Source: Anaerolineae bacterium
GTDB lineage: Bacteria > Chloroflexota > Anaerolineae > Caldilineales > Caldilineaceae
Assembly (NCBI GenBank): GCA_030432295.1
Contig: JAUIHI010000001.1
Location: 124,001 to 188,000, forward strand
DNA length: 64,000 bases
Reading direction: 5' to 3'
Notes under the pieces: generated by a model
The model's input: the letters and a program-made list of their open reading frames with translations, nothing else
Database searches by the model: none
Told to the model about the DNA's origin: nothing
Shown: positions 8,088 through 15,938 of the stretch, in pieces
How the letters are laid out: every line of letters begins with the position of its first letter
Numbering within the stretch: position 1 is the first letter of the stretch
Translations under genes and position numbers: made by a program

Positions 8088-9251
8088 TCAGTGCTGCTCA
8101 TACCCCAACTTCACAGCACTCCCCATCACAAAACGCACGGCCAGATACCAGAGGAGCATCCCGGCGGCGACGATGCCCAGGGTGGAGAACCACTCCAGCA
8201 GGCTGGGCGAGTAGAACGCGCTGGTGGGGGCCGATTGGGCGGCCAGGGTCGCATTGAAGCGATTCATCCCCACGCCGAGAAGAGCGGACAGCGGGGCGAC
8301 CCAATGCACCCAGGGCTGGCGACGCAGTGAAGGCGTGGCCCACAGTACAATCGGAATCAGTGAGCAGAAGAGAATCTCACCCAGCCAGAGGCGGTTGAGG
8401 GGCGTCCACGTCAGGAGCAGGGGCAGCTCGCCTGCGTAGATCACCTCGCCCACCCGGATGAGCAAATAGAGCAGTGCGACGGCGACGATCCCTTTGCCCA
8501 GACCGATGGCAATGGCCGGATTTTCCTTTTGGCCGCGCACAGCCATTGCGATTTTGTAGGCAATGATGCCCAGGCTCAACCCGGCCAGAATGGAGGATAT
8601 GTAGAAGAGCACCGGCAGAATTGGGGTGTACCAGAGGGGGTGCAGCCGGTGGGGCATATTGAGATAGAGCGTCCCCAGGGTGGACTGGTGCAGGGTGGAA
8701 AGGGTGATGCCGATGATTGTCACCGGTGTCATCAGGCGGTAGACCAGGCGCAGGGGCCACTTCCAGGGCAGATTGGCGAGCAGGTCCGGGCTTACTTCCA
8801 GCACCAGCACAGTTGTGTAGAGCAGCACACACCAGCAGATTTCAAAGAGAGGCGAGTGCATATTGTAGAAAAGTAGAAAGTTGTAGAAGCGGTCAGGTCG
8901 GCCCAGGTCCAGGAGCAGTAACATCAGCACAGCCACATAGCCGAACAGGCCAGCCAGAATGGAGGGCCGCAACAGCGGTTGGAACTGGTGCAGATGGAGG
9001 ATATGCACCACCGCTGCTATCGTAAAACCGACACCCGAAAATGCAATCAGGGCAAAATCGAAGCCGATCCAAATGCCCCAGGGATAGGCGTCGGTCAGGG
9101 ATGTGGTGGCTCCCATCCCCGCGAAGAGCCGTCCCACACCCGCAGCCAGACCGATGAGTACCAGAAAGCCCAGCAGCCCGGCGATGATATCGCCCTTGCG
9201 AAAGGGACCGATCTGCCATTCCTGGCGAAGAGAAGGGGCGTGTACGGTCAT
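8088..9251 (-). CDS. NrfD/PsrC/HybB-family quinone-interacting membrane subunit
   Basis: A 387-residue protein with about ten membrane helices and no cofactor motifs, as in NrfD, PsrC, HybB and ActC. Family features include the early segment AYPWGIWIGFDF and DLGRPDRFYNFLLFYN between helices. These proteins bind quinol in the membrane and pass electrons to a periplasmic FeS subunit. Its ATG overlaps the stop of the FeS gene by four bases (ATGA), so the two are translationally coupled. It is last in the - strand operon. Confidence 0.9.
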   Translation of the reverse strand: MTVHAPSLRQEWQIGPFRKGDIIAGLLGFLVLIGLAAGVGRLFAGMGATTSLTDAYPWGIWIGFDFALIAFSGVGFTIAAVVHILHLHQFQPLLRPSILAGLFGYVAVLMLLLLDLGRPDRFYNFLLFYNMHSPLFEICWCVLLYTTVLVLEVSPDLLANLPWKWPLRLVYRLMTPVTIIGITLSTLHQSTLGTLYLNMPHRLHPLWYTPILPVLFYISSILAGLSLGIIAYKIAMAVRGQKENPAIAIGLGKGIVAVALLYLLIRVGEVIYAGELPLLLTWTPLNRLWLGEILFCSLIPIVLWATPSLRRQPWVHWVAPLSALLGVGMNRFNATLAAQSAPTSAFYSPSLLEWFSTLGIVAAGMLLWYLAVRFVMGSAVKLGYEQH

Positions 9252-10177
9252 AATTCATCTCCCGGTTTCTGGCTGGTAATGTGGACAGTGGCCTCGCCGT
9301 TGACCTGCTGCCGTCGTTGCATAAAGAGATGGAGGGCGGTGACCACCGACGCCACAGTCAGCGCGATGGCGGGCGTCTGCTTCATCACCGCTTCGGCGTA
9401 GCGGGGATTGGGTTCGTCGCCCAATTCTGGGAAGCCCAAGAAGGAGAAGGGCACGGGCGAGAGATAGAGCACCGACGTGCCGCCCACTTCGTATTCGCCA
9501 TAGACCTTATCCACATAGCGGCCCGGATTGGAGGTGATTTGGGCGTGGGCCTGGGCCAGCAATTGCTTGCGGTTGCCAAAACGCAGCGCCCCATTCGGGC
9601 AGGCCGCCACACAGGCGGGAGACTCGCCCTCGGCCAGGCGGTCGGCACACATCTGACATTTGTGGATCAACCCCAGGGGGTTCTCCCATTCGTAGGCGGG
9701 CACGCCAAAGGGACAGGCGTACTGACAGTAGCGGCAGCCGATACATTTGTCGGCGTCGTAGACCACTGGCCCTTCGGGGGTCTTGCGCAGGGCACCGACT
9801 GTGCAGGCCGACACACAGGCCGGATGCAGACAGTTCATGCACTGGTGTTTGACGTATACACTCTCGGTTTGGCCCACACTGTTCTCGATCTGTTTTTCCT
9901 CTACAAAGCTGTACGCATCCGTGTCCAGCCCGATGGGCGTCTGATTGGGGTTTGGCCGATCGTTGGTCTCCTTGCAGGCCAGGGCGCAGGATTGACAACC
10001 GGTGCAGCGGGTCAGGTCGATGAGAATGCCCCAGGCACTGTCGCTCTCCTCGCCATCGCTGGCGTGGGCCAATTCGGGGTGAGCGACCATTGCGCTGGAG
10101 AGCATCAGCGCAGCGACGCCACAGCCCATTCCTTTGATCAGGTCACGCCGGGAAAGTTCGCTCTGTGTGGTAGTCAT
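9248..10177 (-). CDS. Tat-exported four-cluster ferredoxin-like subunit (HybA/NrfC type)
   Basis: The 309-residue protein begins with a twin-arginine signal (SRRDLIKGMG plus hydrophobic stretch, about residues 8-35). It has four cysteine groups for [4Fe-4S] clusters, beginning CTGCQSCALAC, CMNCLHPAC, CIGCRYCQYAC and CQMC. A C-terminal hydrophobic helix (about 280-300) could anchor it, as in HybA. It would relay electrons between the NrfD-like subunit and the heptahaem cytochrome. The start at 10177 is fixed by an AAGGAGGAG site and a TAATG overlap with the upstream gene. Confidence 0.92.
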   Translation of the reverse strand: MTTTQSELSRRDLIKGMGCGVAALMLSSAMVAHPELAHASDGEESDSAWGILIDLTRCTGCQSCALACKETNDRPNPNQTPIGLDTDAYSFVEEKQIENSVGQTESVYVKHQCMNCLHPACVSACTVGALRKTPEGPVVYDADKCIGCRYCQYACPFGVPAYEWENPLGLIHKCQMCADRLAEGESPACVAACPNGALRFGNRKQLLAQAHAQITSNPGRYVDKVYGEYEVGGTSVLYLSPVPFSFLGFPELGDEPNPRYAEAVMKQTPAIALTVASVVTALHLFMQRRQQVNGEATVHITSQKPGDEL

Positions 10178-11070
10178 TATTCTCCTCCTTTGCGGCCATA
10201 GCGGGCCACAAAGAGCATAAAGATGATCCCCAGAATGCCGCCGATGCCGATGCCAAAGCCCAGATTGAGGGGAGTCAATACCTGCAAAGATTTGGTCGTT
10301 TGCTGGGCAGATGCGAGACGGGCGTCGAGTTCGTTGGCCCGCTGCTGTTCGTCGTGCAGTTGCGTCAGGGCCAACTGTTGCACGTCCAGCCGTTCGGCGG
10401 GATTTGTCACGCTTTCCCGATGGCAGTCCAAACATTTGGCCGATGAGACGGTCGTGAAGTCGTGGATGGGGGCGGTAATGTTGGCCTGGTTGCCCACCAT
10501 CACCATCTCGCCGGAAATTGTCGTCGGAGACATATGGCAATCGGTGCAGGCTGCATCCACATACCAATGGGCCGAGTGGAAGCTGTCGGAGAGAGATTCC
10601 GTGTGACAGGCGCTGCACAGTTGATCGTCGGTCAGCCGCAGGTCCTGGGAGTGGACCTGATGGCAGCCGATGCACTGCACATTCTGGCTGGCGTGGATGG
10701 AATGTTCCCACTGGTCGTAGGTGGCTTCGTGGCACTCCTGGCAGATCGCGGAATCGACAGTCAGGAGTTCCATCGCCCCGTCTTCCGGGTGGCCTTTGCT
10801 GTACTCGCCGTGACAGGCGGCACAGGTGGCTCCGGTTGTCCCCGCTGTATCGCCCATCTCCACCGCGTGGGCGGAATTGAGCCAGGCGTCGGTTTCGGCG
10901 GAGTGGCAAGAGGCGCAGGGGTCTGCACCGGTTGGGTTCTCCTCATCTGCATACGCAGTAGTGCCGTTGCTCAACAGCAGCAGCGCTGCGATGCTGAACA
11001 GAAGAGCGATGCTCAGGAGACCCCAGCGCTGTCTCTGTGTGGAAATTCGTTGTGTGGATAGGGGTAACAT
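10177..11070 (-). CDS. Heptahaem c-type cytochrome with C-terminal membrane anchor
   Basis: A 297-residue protein with an N-terminal signal peptide (hydrophobic about 16-40) and seven CXXCH motifs between about 50 and 215: CASCH, CAACH, CQECH, CIGCH, CSACH, CTDCH and CLDCH. A charged helical spacer rich in Gln/Glu (about 225-260) precedes a glycine-rich transmembrane helix near the C-terminus. It is the first large gene of a three-gene set with the FeS and NrfD subunits, which resembles the electron-transfer half of Nrf/Qrc-type complexes. No molybdopterin or NrfA-like catalytic subunit is present. Confidence 0.9.
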   Translation of the reverse strand: MLPLSTQRISTQRQRWGLLSIALLFSIAALLLLSNGTTAYADEENPTGADPCASCHSAETDAWLNSAHAVEMGDTAGTTGATCAACHGEYSKGHPEDGAMELLTVDSAICQECHEATYDQWEHSIHASQNVQCIGCHQVHSQDLRLTDDQLCSACHTESLSDSFHSAHWYVDAACTDCHMSPTTISGEMVMVGNQANITAPIHDFTTVSSAKCLDCHRESVTNPAERLDVQQLALTQLHDEQQRANELDARLASAQQTTKSLQVLTPLNLGFGIGIGGILGIIFMLFVARYGRKGGE

Positions 11071-11118
11071 TTTGTCCTCACCTCTTATTATCTGGCTGGG
11101 AGAGTATCCGTATTCCGG

Positions 11119-11250
11119 TCAGGATTGCAGATGCAGCAACCGGCTGTTGACTGTCTTGCCCACCCACATCAGGAGTAGAGGAATGCCGAAACGCAGGGTT
11201 GTGAAGGTCAATAGAATCAAAATTGTGTAGAAGAGGTCTTGGATTGTCAT
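11119..11250 (-). CDS. 43-residue mini membrane protein heading the heptahaem operon
   Basis: The frame from ATG 11250 to 11119 encodes 43 residues, almost all one hydrophobic helix, with the motif FYTILILLTFTTLRFGIPLL. An AAAGGAGT ribosome-binding site lies 7 bases upstream. It matches the protein at 6886-7077 in FYT, LR, G, P and the spacing between them. The open frame upstream of this ATG is not supported by a ribosome-binding site. Its conserved place ahead of a multihaem cytochrome suggests a functional link such as a small subunit, quinone-site partner or assembly factor; nothing in the sequence proves which. Confidence 0.7.
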   Translation of the reverse strand: MTIQDLFYTILILLTFTTLRFGIPLLLMWVGKTVNSRLLHLQS

Positions 11251-11443
11251 GGCTGACTCCTTTGGAATCGAGTGGCTCAAAGAACTTGCCTTGACAATAG
11301 CACGGCGCGCAGATCGATTCCATCCGGTGCGCGCCCCATCCCACACCCCATCTTTGGCGGCAGGAAGCGGGTGTATCTTTGCGGCGCGTGGGGAAGACAC
11401 CCCATTGGCGAGGAGTGACAGCGGACGGCGGGCGGCTGACAGC

Positions 11444-11525
11444 AAATGCCGGGGACTTCACGCCGGTAGTTTGATGGCCGGGAGTGAGATCGCCACCGCA
11501 CTTTCATAAGTCCCCTGTACTTTTC
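11444..11525. repeat. GGGGACTT repeat pair in the divergent gap
   Basis: ATGCCGGGGACTTCA at 11446-11460 and AAGTCCCCTGTACTT near 11508-11522 are complementary and resemble the pairs at 4053-4124 and 7919-7999. No gene is visible between 11251 and 12010; the gap holds this pair, the second MITE-like element and a promoter. Confidence 0.45.
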
Positions 11526-11551
11526 CTGCTTTCGCCTCTGTTGTGGGATAG

Positions 11552-11816
11552 CTCGAAAAGAGGGTGTAATTCAAGTTCGGGGCAGGTTGTGGTTGCGACG
11601 ATCGCTCCGGGCTAAAGACCATGGGTCAAAGACCCCAGCTATTGAGCGACGCCCCCTAAACGGGGCTGCAAGAGAGCCGAGCAGAGGACGGATAAGCCGG
11701 ATTTATCCGGCGTGGCTCGGTAGCCGGGCTACTCGAAAGTAGCCCGGTGTCTTTAGCACCGGGCGGCACAGACGATTCTACTTCGCCCCAAATCTGAATT
11801 GCACCCTCGAAAAGAG
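11552..11816. mobile_element. Second MITE-like element with 11-bp direct repeats
   Basis: Direct repeats CTCGAAAAGAG lie at 11552-11562 and 11806-11816. They enclose a 243-bp element whose ends (11563-11583 and 11785-11805) are imperfect inverted repeats beginning GGTGTAATTC and GGTGCAATTC, matching at 17 of 21 positions. The interior is rich in short hairpins, for example around 11722-11748 and 11743-11763, and has no plausible gene. The layout equals that at 4121-4345, but the end sequences differ, so it belongs to another family. Confidence 0.7.
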
Positions 11817-11844
11817 AGCGAGCGGCGTGTTTTCCTGACATCTG

Positions 11845-11853
11845 TGCTATAAT
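11845..11853 (+). promoter_or_regulatory. Extended -10 promoter upstream of the epimerase gene
   Basis: TGCTATAAT at 11845-11853 is a full consensus extended -10 element. No good -35 hexamer lies 17 bases upstream. Transcription would begin near 11860, about 150 bases before the epimerase start and just outside the MITE-like element. Confidence 0.55.
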
Positions 11854-12010
11854 TAGGAGGTCGTTTTGAGCCGATTCTTCCCCTACGAATCAGTCCAGCC
11901 GCCAGCCCAATATCGTCTGCCACCTCACATATGAAAATCCGTGTAAATCTGTTCCATCCCTAAAATTCGTCTCCTTTTTTTTCGTCAATAGCGCGTGAAA
12001 GGAATTTCCT

Positions 12011-12856
12011 ATGCGTGTAATCGTCACTGGTGGCACAGGCCGGGCCGGACGCTGGACCGTCCGTGAACTGGCCGAGGCTGGCCACGAAGTCGTCAATGTG
12101 GATCGGGCGCGTCCGTCGGAGCCACTGCCCGGTTCCTTCATCCAAATCGACCTGACCGACGCGGGGGAAGTCTACGACGTTTTTGCCCAAGTGCGCCCGG
12201 AGGGGGTCTGCCATCTGGCCGCCAACCCGTCGCCCAGCGGTTTCTCCCGCAACGGCACCTTTGAAAACAATGTGCTGAGTACCTATCACGTGATGCAGGC
12301 CGCGGGGGATTTGGGCGCGGGCCGCTTTATCTACGCCAGCAGTGAGATGGCGACGGGCTGGCTGACGACGGAGGCCCTGCCGCCCCACATCCCCTTCAAC
12401 GAGGCGGACCGGGTGGAGTCTCCCAACGCCTACGCCCTGGCCAAATATATGGGCGAAGTCATCGGCGCGTCCCTGGCCGTGCGCTATCCCGCAATGGGGA
12501 TCTGCTCCCTGCGCATCAACAACGTCATCCCGCCGGATGAGTACGACCGGCTCCAGCGTCGCCGGGACAACTTCCCCGACGAGGGCAGCGGCAATTTCTG
12601 GAGTTACATCGACGCGCGGGATGTGGCCGGGGCTTTCCGGGCCGCGTTGGAAGGGCAGAGCCGCGGCCACGAAGTCTTTCTGATCGCAGCCGCGGACACT
12701 TGCATCGAAGTCCCCCTGGCCCAGGCCATCGAAACCCGCTACGGCCAGAAACCGAATATCGCGCCCGGCCACGGCGACTTCCAGTCCGCCTTCGATTGCA
12801 GCAAAATCAAGCGCTTCTTCGGCTGGGAAGCCCAGTACAGTTGGCGGAATCAGTAA
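12011..12856 (+). CDS. Extended short-chain dehydrogenase (NAD-dependent epimerase/dehydratase family)
   Basis: The 281-residue protein starts with a Rossmann dinucleotide motif VTGGTGRAG (residues 5-13). It has the active-site Ser-Ser in YASSEMATG and the catalytic YxxxK in NAYALAKYMGEV, placing it in the extended SDR/epimerase family. An acidic residue after the second strand (VNVDRARP) favours NAD over NADP. The likely role is sugar oxidation or epimerisation, in keeping with the GH4 hydrolase encoded just downstream. A GAAAGGAA site precedes the start. Confidence 0.85.
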   Translation: MRVIVTGGTGRAGRWTVRELAEAGHEVVNVDRARPSEPLPGSFIQIDLTDAGEVYDVFAQVRPEGVCHLAANPSPSGFSRNGTFENNVLSTYHVMQAAGDLGAGRFIYASSEMATGWLTTEALPPHIPFNEADRVESPNAYALAKYMGEVIGASLAVRYPAMGICSLRINNVIPPDEYDRLQRRRDNFPDEGSGNFWSYIDARDVAGAFRAALEGQSRGHEVFLIAAADTCIEVPLAQAIETRYGQKPNIAPGHGDFQSAFDCSKIKRFFGWEAQYSWRNQ

Positions 12857-12938
12857 ATTGGGGGCTGGGGATCGGGGATTGGAGACTGGTACGCGAACGC
12901 CCAATCCCCAGTCTCCTGTCCCCAATTCCCAATCCCCT
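12857..12938. repeat. Intergenic inverted repeat of the ATTGGGGATTGG family
   Basis: It begins at the epimerase stop. The left half has repeated GGGGAT/TTGG units; the right half has complementary CCAATCCCC units ending near 12938. The family recurs at 26447-26517, 30315-30386 and 33114-33188, and as a single arm inside the alr coding region. Confidence 0.7.
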
Positions 12939-12957
12939 CCACACCTGCGAGGTCACA

Positions 12958-14340
12958 ATGACTACTTCTCCCTCTCCCAAAGTCGTCGTCATCGGCGCGG
13001 GGAGCCTCTTTTTCGGGCGGCAGGCCATCTGGCAGATGGTCCATTCGCCCCATTTGAACAACGGAACCCTGGCCCTGGTGGACACGGACCCCAAGCGGCT
13101 GGAACAGATGGCGACTCTGGGCGAGATGGTGGCCCGGGACAACGGCGTCAATCTGCGCATTGAGGCGGCCAACGACTGGCGGGATGTGCTGTCCGGCGCG
13201 GATTTCGTTGTGCTTAGCTTCGCTCGTCAGACGGTCAAATACCGGGGGATGGACTGCGCCATCTCCGAAAAGTACGGCGTGCGCATGTGCTCCGGCGACA
13301 CAATCGGCCCCGGCGGCATCTTCCGGGCCATGCGCGAGTTCCCGCTGATTCTCCAATGCGCGGCGGACATCGAGCGTCTCTGCCCGAACGCCTGGGTGAT
13401 CAATTACATCAACCCATCCACTGTCCACGGCATCGGGCTGATGCGTTTTGCGCCTAATCTGAAAAGCTTTGCCCTCTGCGACAGCCTGCACATGCCCCAC
13501 ATCAAAAAGCGCTACGCGGGCCGGGCCGGGATAATCGAATTCCCTGATGACTACAACGACGACCTCGACAGCCGCTTCGACATGCGCATCGCAGGCGTCA
13601 ACCATTTCACGTGGATGCTGCGGGCTGAGTTCGACGGGCGGGATGTGCTGCCCGCCATCGCCGACTCCATCCGCCAGCAGGCCGCCACCGAAGACACCGG
13701 CGGCGACACGGGTGCAAAGGCCTGGCTCAACAACAGCATCGCCCACCAGTTGTACGAAATCTTCGGCTACGTCCCCGTCTGTGTCTCCCACACCAAAGAG
13801 TACGTCCCCTACTATCAGGGACGAGGCGTGCTGAAGGATCGCATCCCGCCCCTGGCCATCTGGGAGACCGAAGACCGCTACGAACGCCACGCCGCCATGT
13901 GGGATCAGGTGGAGGGCTTTGTCGGCGGCAACACCCCCATCGGCCAATATATGACGACCCTCGGCCCGGATCACGCCACGGACGTCATCGAAGCGATGGT
14001 AGGCAATCTGGACAAACCCTTCTACATCAATACGACCAACCGGGGCGCGGTCACAAATATGGCCGACGACGCCTTTCTGGAACTGCTCTGCGATGTGGAT
14101 ATGGATGGTCCCCGGCCCCGGCCTGTGGGCGAGATGCCCCGGGGTCTGCTCGGCTTGCAGCAGCAGGTGCTGGACACCCACGAACTGACCGCCGAAGCCG
14201 TGGCCAAGTGCGACCGCACCCTCCTGCGTCGGGCAATGCTCACCGACCCGCTGGTCAATTCGATTGCCGACGCGGACGCGATCATTCGGGAATTGTTGGA
14301 AGTGGAGCGAGAGGCGTTGCCGGGGTGTTGGTTTGAGTAG
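12958..14340 (+). CDS. Glycoside hydrolase family 4 (alpha-galactosidase/alpha-glucosidase type)
   Basis: A 460-residue GH4 enzyme, which cleaves glycosides by an NAD- and Mn-dependent oxidation-elimination mechanism. The N-terminal VIGAGSLFFG is the NAD-binding motif. NYINPS and GDTIGPGGIFRAMRE are family signatures, and Cys174 (ALCDS) with His216 (GVNHF) are the expected metal ligands. ATG 12958 is preceded by GAGGT and directly followed by the Rossmann strand. The preceding epimerase and following amidohydrolase suggest one sugar-degradation operon. Which glycoside is used cannot be told. Confidence 0.92.
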   Translation: MTTSPSPKVVVIGAGSLFFGRQAIWQMVHSPHLNNGTLALVDTDPKRLEQMATLGEMVARDNGVNLRIEAANDWRDVLSGADFVVLSFARQTVKYRGMDCAISEKYGVRMCSGDTIGPGGIFRAMREFPLILQCAADIERLCPNAWVINYINPSTVHGIGLMRFAPNLKSFALCDSLHMPHIKKRYAGRAGIIEFPDDYNDDLDSRFDMRIAGVNHFTWMLRAEFDGRDVLPAIADSIRQQAATEDTGGDTGAKAWLNNSIAHQLYEIFGYVPVCVSHTKEYVPYYQGRGVLKDRIPPLAIWETEDRYERHAAMWDQVEGFVGGNTPIGQYMTTLGPDHATDVIEAMVGNLDKPFYINTTNRGAVTNMADDAFLELLCDVDMDGPRPRPVGEMPRGLLGLQQQVLDTHELTAEAVAKCDRTLLRRAMLTDPLVNSIADADAIIRELLEVEREALPGCWFE

Positions 14341-14483
14341 GTGAAACAGACCTGTACGGATGAATTTTTTTTCGAAAGGTGTGGAACGTAAAGATCGTCG
14401 CCTGTTCTTACGTTTTACGTTTCACGCCTCCAGTACGAAACAAAGAATCTACATAACCCAGACCTGCCACCGGGAGCAATCCT

Positions 14484-15248
14484 ATGCACATCATCGACAC
14501 CCACTGCCACATCGGCCTGCACAAATATGAACCCGTGGAAACCCTGCTCTTTCACATGCAGCGGGCCGGGGTGGACCAGGCCGTTTTCATTCAATATATG
14601 GGCAACACAGACAACGCCTATCTGGCCGAGACAATCGCCGCCTATCCGGGCAAATTTGCTGCGGCGATGCTTGTACCCCCGGACGATGATGGCAGCGCCA
14701 TCCGCGCCTGGGCCGAGCAGGGCGTCGGCGGCATTCGTCTGGCCGCCAACTTCCGCGGGACAGGCAGTGATTCCCTGGCCCACTGGCGTACAGCCAACGA
14801 ACTGGGACTGGTCGTCAGCGCGCCCAGCAGCCCGGCCAGCCTGGCCAGCGCGGAATTTGCCGAAGTGCTGGGCCTCTTCCCCGATTTATCAATAGTCATC
14901 GAGCATCTGGGCGGGGCCAAGCCGGGGATGGCGCCGGAGGAATTTGAGCCGGTGCTGGTTCTGGCCGCCCACGCCAATCTGACCATCAAACTGCCCGGCT
15001 TCGGCGAATTCTGCCACCTGCCCCACCCCTTCCGGGATGTGCCCGACTTTGCAGATCGGGTGCTGGAAGCGTTTGGCCCCCGGCGGGTGATGTGGGGCAG
15101 CGACTGGCCTCCGGTCAGCAGCCGGGAGGGATACGACAGTTCTCTCTCCTTCCCGATGGATTACTTCGCCGATCTCAGCCCAAACGAGCGGGGGTGGATA
15201 TTTGGAAAGACCGCGCAAAAGGTATGGGAATTGGCTGTGGTATACTGA
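14484..15248 (+). CDS. Amidohydrolase family 2 (ACMSD/lactonase-like TIM-barrel hydrolase)
   Basis: A 254-residue metal-dependent hydrolase. The N-terminal HIIDTHCHIG carries the HxH metal pair, IVIEHLGG supplies a mid-barrel His, and VMWGSDWPP near residue 215 provides the catalytic Asp. This is the COG2159 pattern of lactonases, decarboxylases and related enzymes. Placed after GH4 it may open a sugar lactone, which is inference. The 143 bases before it contain weak hairpin sequence but no gene. Confidence 0.85.
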   Translation: MHIIDTHCHIGLHKYEPVETLLFHMQRAGVDQAVFIQYMGNTDNAYLAETIAAYPGKFAAAMLVPPDDDGSAIRAWAEQGVGGIRLAANFRGTGSDSLAHWRTANELGLVVSAPSSPASLASAEFAEVLGLFPDLSIVIEHLGGAKPGMAPEEFEPVLVLAAHANLTIKLPGFGEFCHLPHPFRDVPDFADRVLEAFGPRRVMWGSDWPPVSSREGYDSSLSFPMDYFADLSPNERGWIFGKTAQKVWELAVVY

Positions 15249-15297
15249 GTGGCGTGCGGTGGGAGAGGCGCAGAAGTTGCACCAGAGGAGGCAATAA

Positions 15298-15516
15298 ATG
15301 CAGACGATTCAAGCGGTCATTGACAAAGACGGCTCTGTCCGGTTGTTGGAACCAGTCCATCTGACCGATTCCCATCTGGCAATCGTGACGGTTCTGGATG
15401 TTGCGCCGAAAGATGAACTACGCCCCTATGGCCTGTGCGCGGGAGAATTTATCGTCCCCGACGACTTCGACGATCCGCTTCCAGACTATCTATTGGACGC
15501 GTTTGAAGGAAAATGA
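15298..15516 (+). CDS. Antitoxin of a VapBC-like pair (DUF2281-type)
   Basis: The 72-residue protein has an N-terminal AbrB-like beta region (IQAVIDKDGSVRLLEPV). Its acidic tail GEFIVPDDFDDPLPDYLL is typical of antitoxins paired with Sll0205-like PIN toxins; the tail normally occupies the toxin active site. An AGAGGAGG site precedes the ATG. Its stop overlaps the toxin start by four bases (ATGA), so the two are co-translated. Such pairs usually repress their own promoter. Confidence 0.85.
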   Translation: MQTIQAVIDKDGSVRLLEPVHLTDSHLAIVTVLDVAPKDELRPYGLCAGEFIVPDDFDDPLPDYLLDAFEGK

Positions 15517-15905
15517 AAATCCTTCTGGACACCCATACATTCCTCTGGTATATCAATGCCGACAGGCAACTGCCTGCCAGCTATGTCGCGCAGTTGCGCA
15601 GCCCAGGGAACACTGTCTATTTGAGCGTTGTCTCCTTGTGGGAGGTGATCATCAAATACCAGTTGGGAAAGCTCCCCTTGCCCCAGCCACCCCATTTGTA
15701 TCTGCCGACCCAACGACAGCGGCATCAGATTCTCAATTTAGATGTCGATGAGGATAGTCTGCTGCCGTTGGTTTCTTTGCCCTCTTTGCATCGAGACCCC
15801 TTCGATAGACTACTGATTTCCCAGACGATCGCCAAAGGAATGACGCTGGCAACCCTGGACGAGCAAATCGGCAAATACCCCGTCCCTATACTGACCACTT
15901 TTTGA
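15513..15905 (+). CDS. PIN-domain ribonuclease toxin (VapC-like, Sll0205 family)
   Basis: A 130-residue PIN domain with acidic metal ligands Asp6 (LLLDTHTFLW), Glu44 (SLWEV) and Asp95/Asp98 (HRDPFDRLL). TLATLDEQIGKY follows near the C-terminus. This is the full set for the PIN_Sll0205 family, toxins that cleave RNA. It overlaps its antitoxin gene by four bases. The pair stands between sugar-catabolism genes and an amidase, as an accessory module that was probably acquired. Confidence 0.9.
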   Translation: MKILLDTHTFLWYINADRQLPASYVAQLRSPGNTVYLSVVSLWEVIIKYQLGKLPLPQPPHLYLPTQRQRHQILNLDVDEDSLLPLVSLPSLHRDPFDRLLISQTIAKGMTLATLDEQIGKYPVPILTTF

Positions 15906-15938
15906 GAACAAACCCATAGAATCGAAGGAACAGACCCG

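Noticed and set aside
11563-11805. Structured regulatory RNA or riboswitch
   Set aside because: Several short hairpins are present, but the flanking direct repeats and inverted ends are better explained by a short transposable element, and no riboswitch core was recognised.
12850-14181. 443-codon open frame on the - strand opposite the GH4 gene
   Set aside because: The + strand gene has all GH4 motifs and a ribosome-binding site. The antisense product has no recognisable domain.
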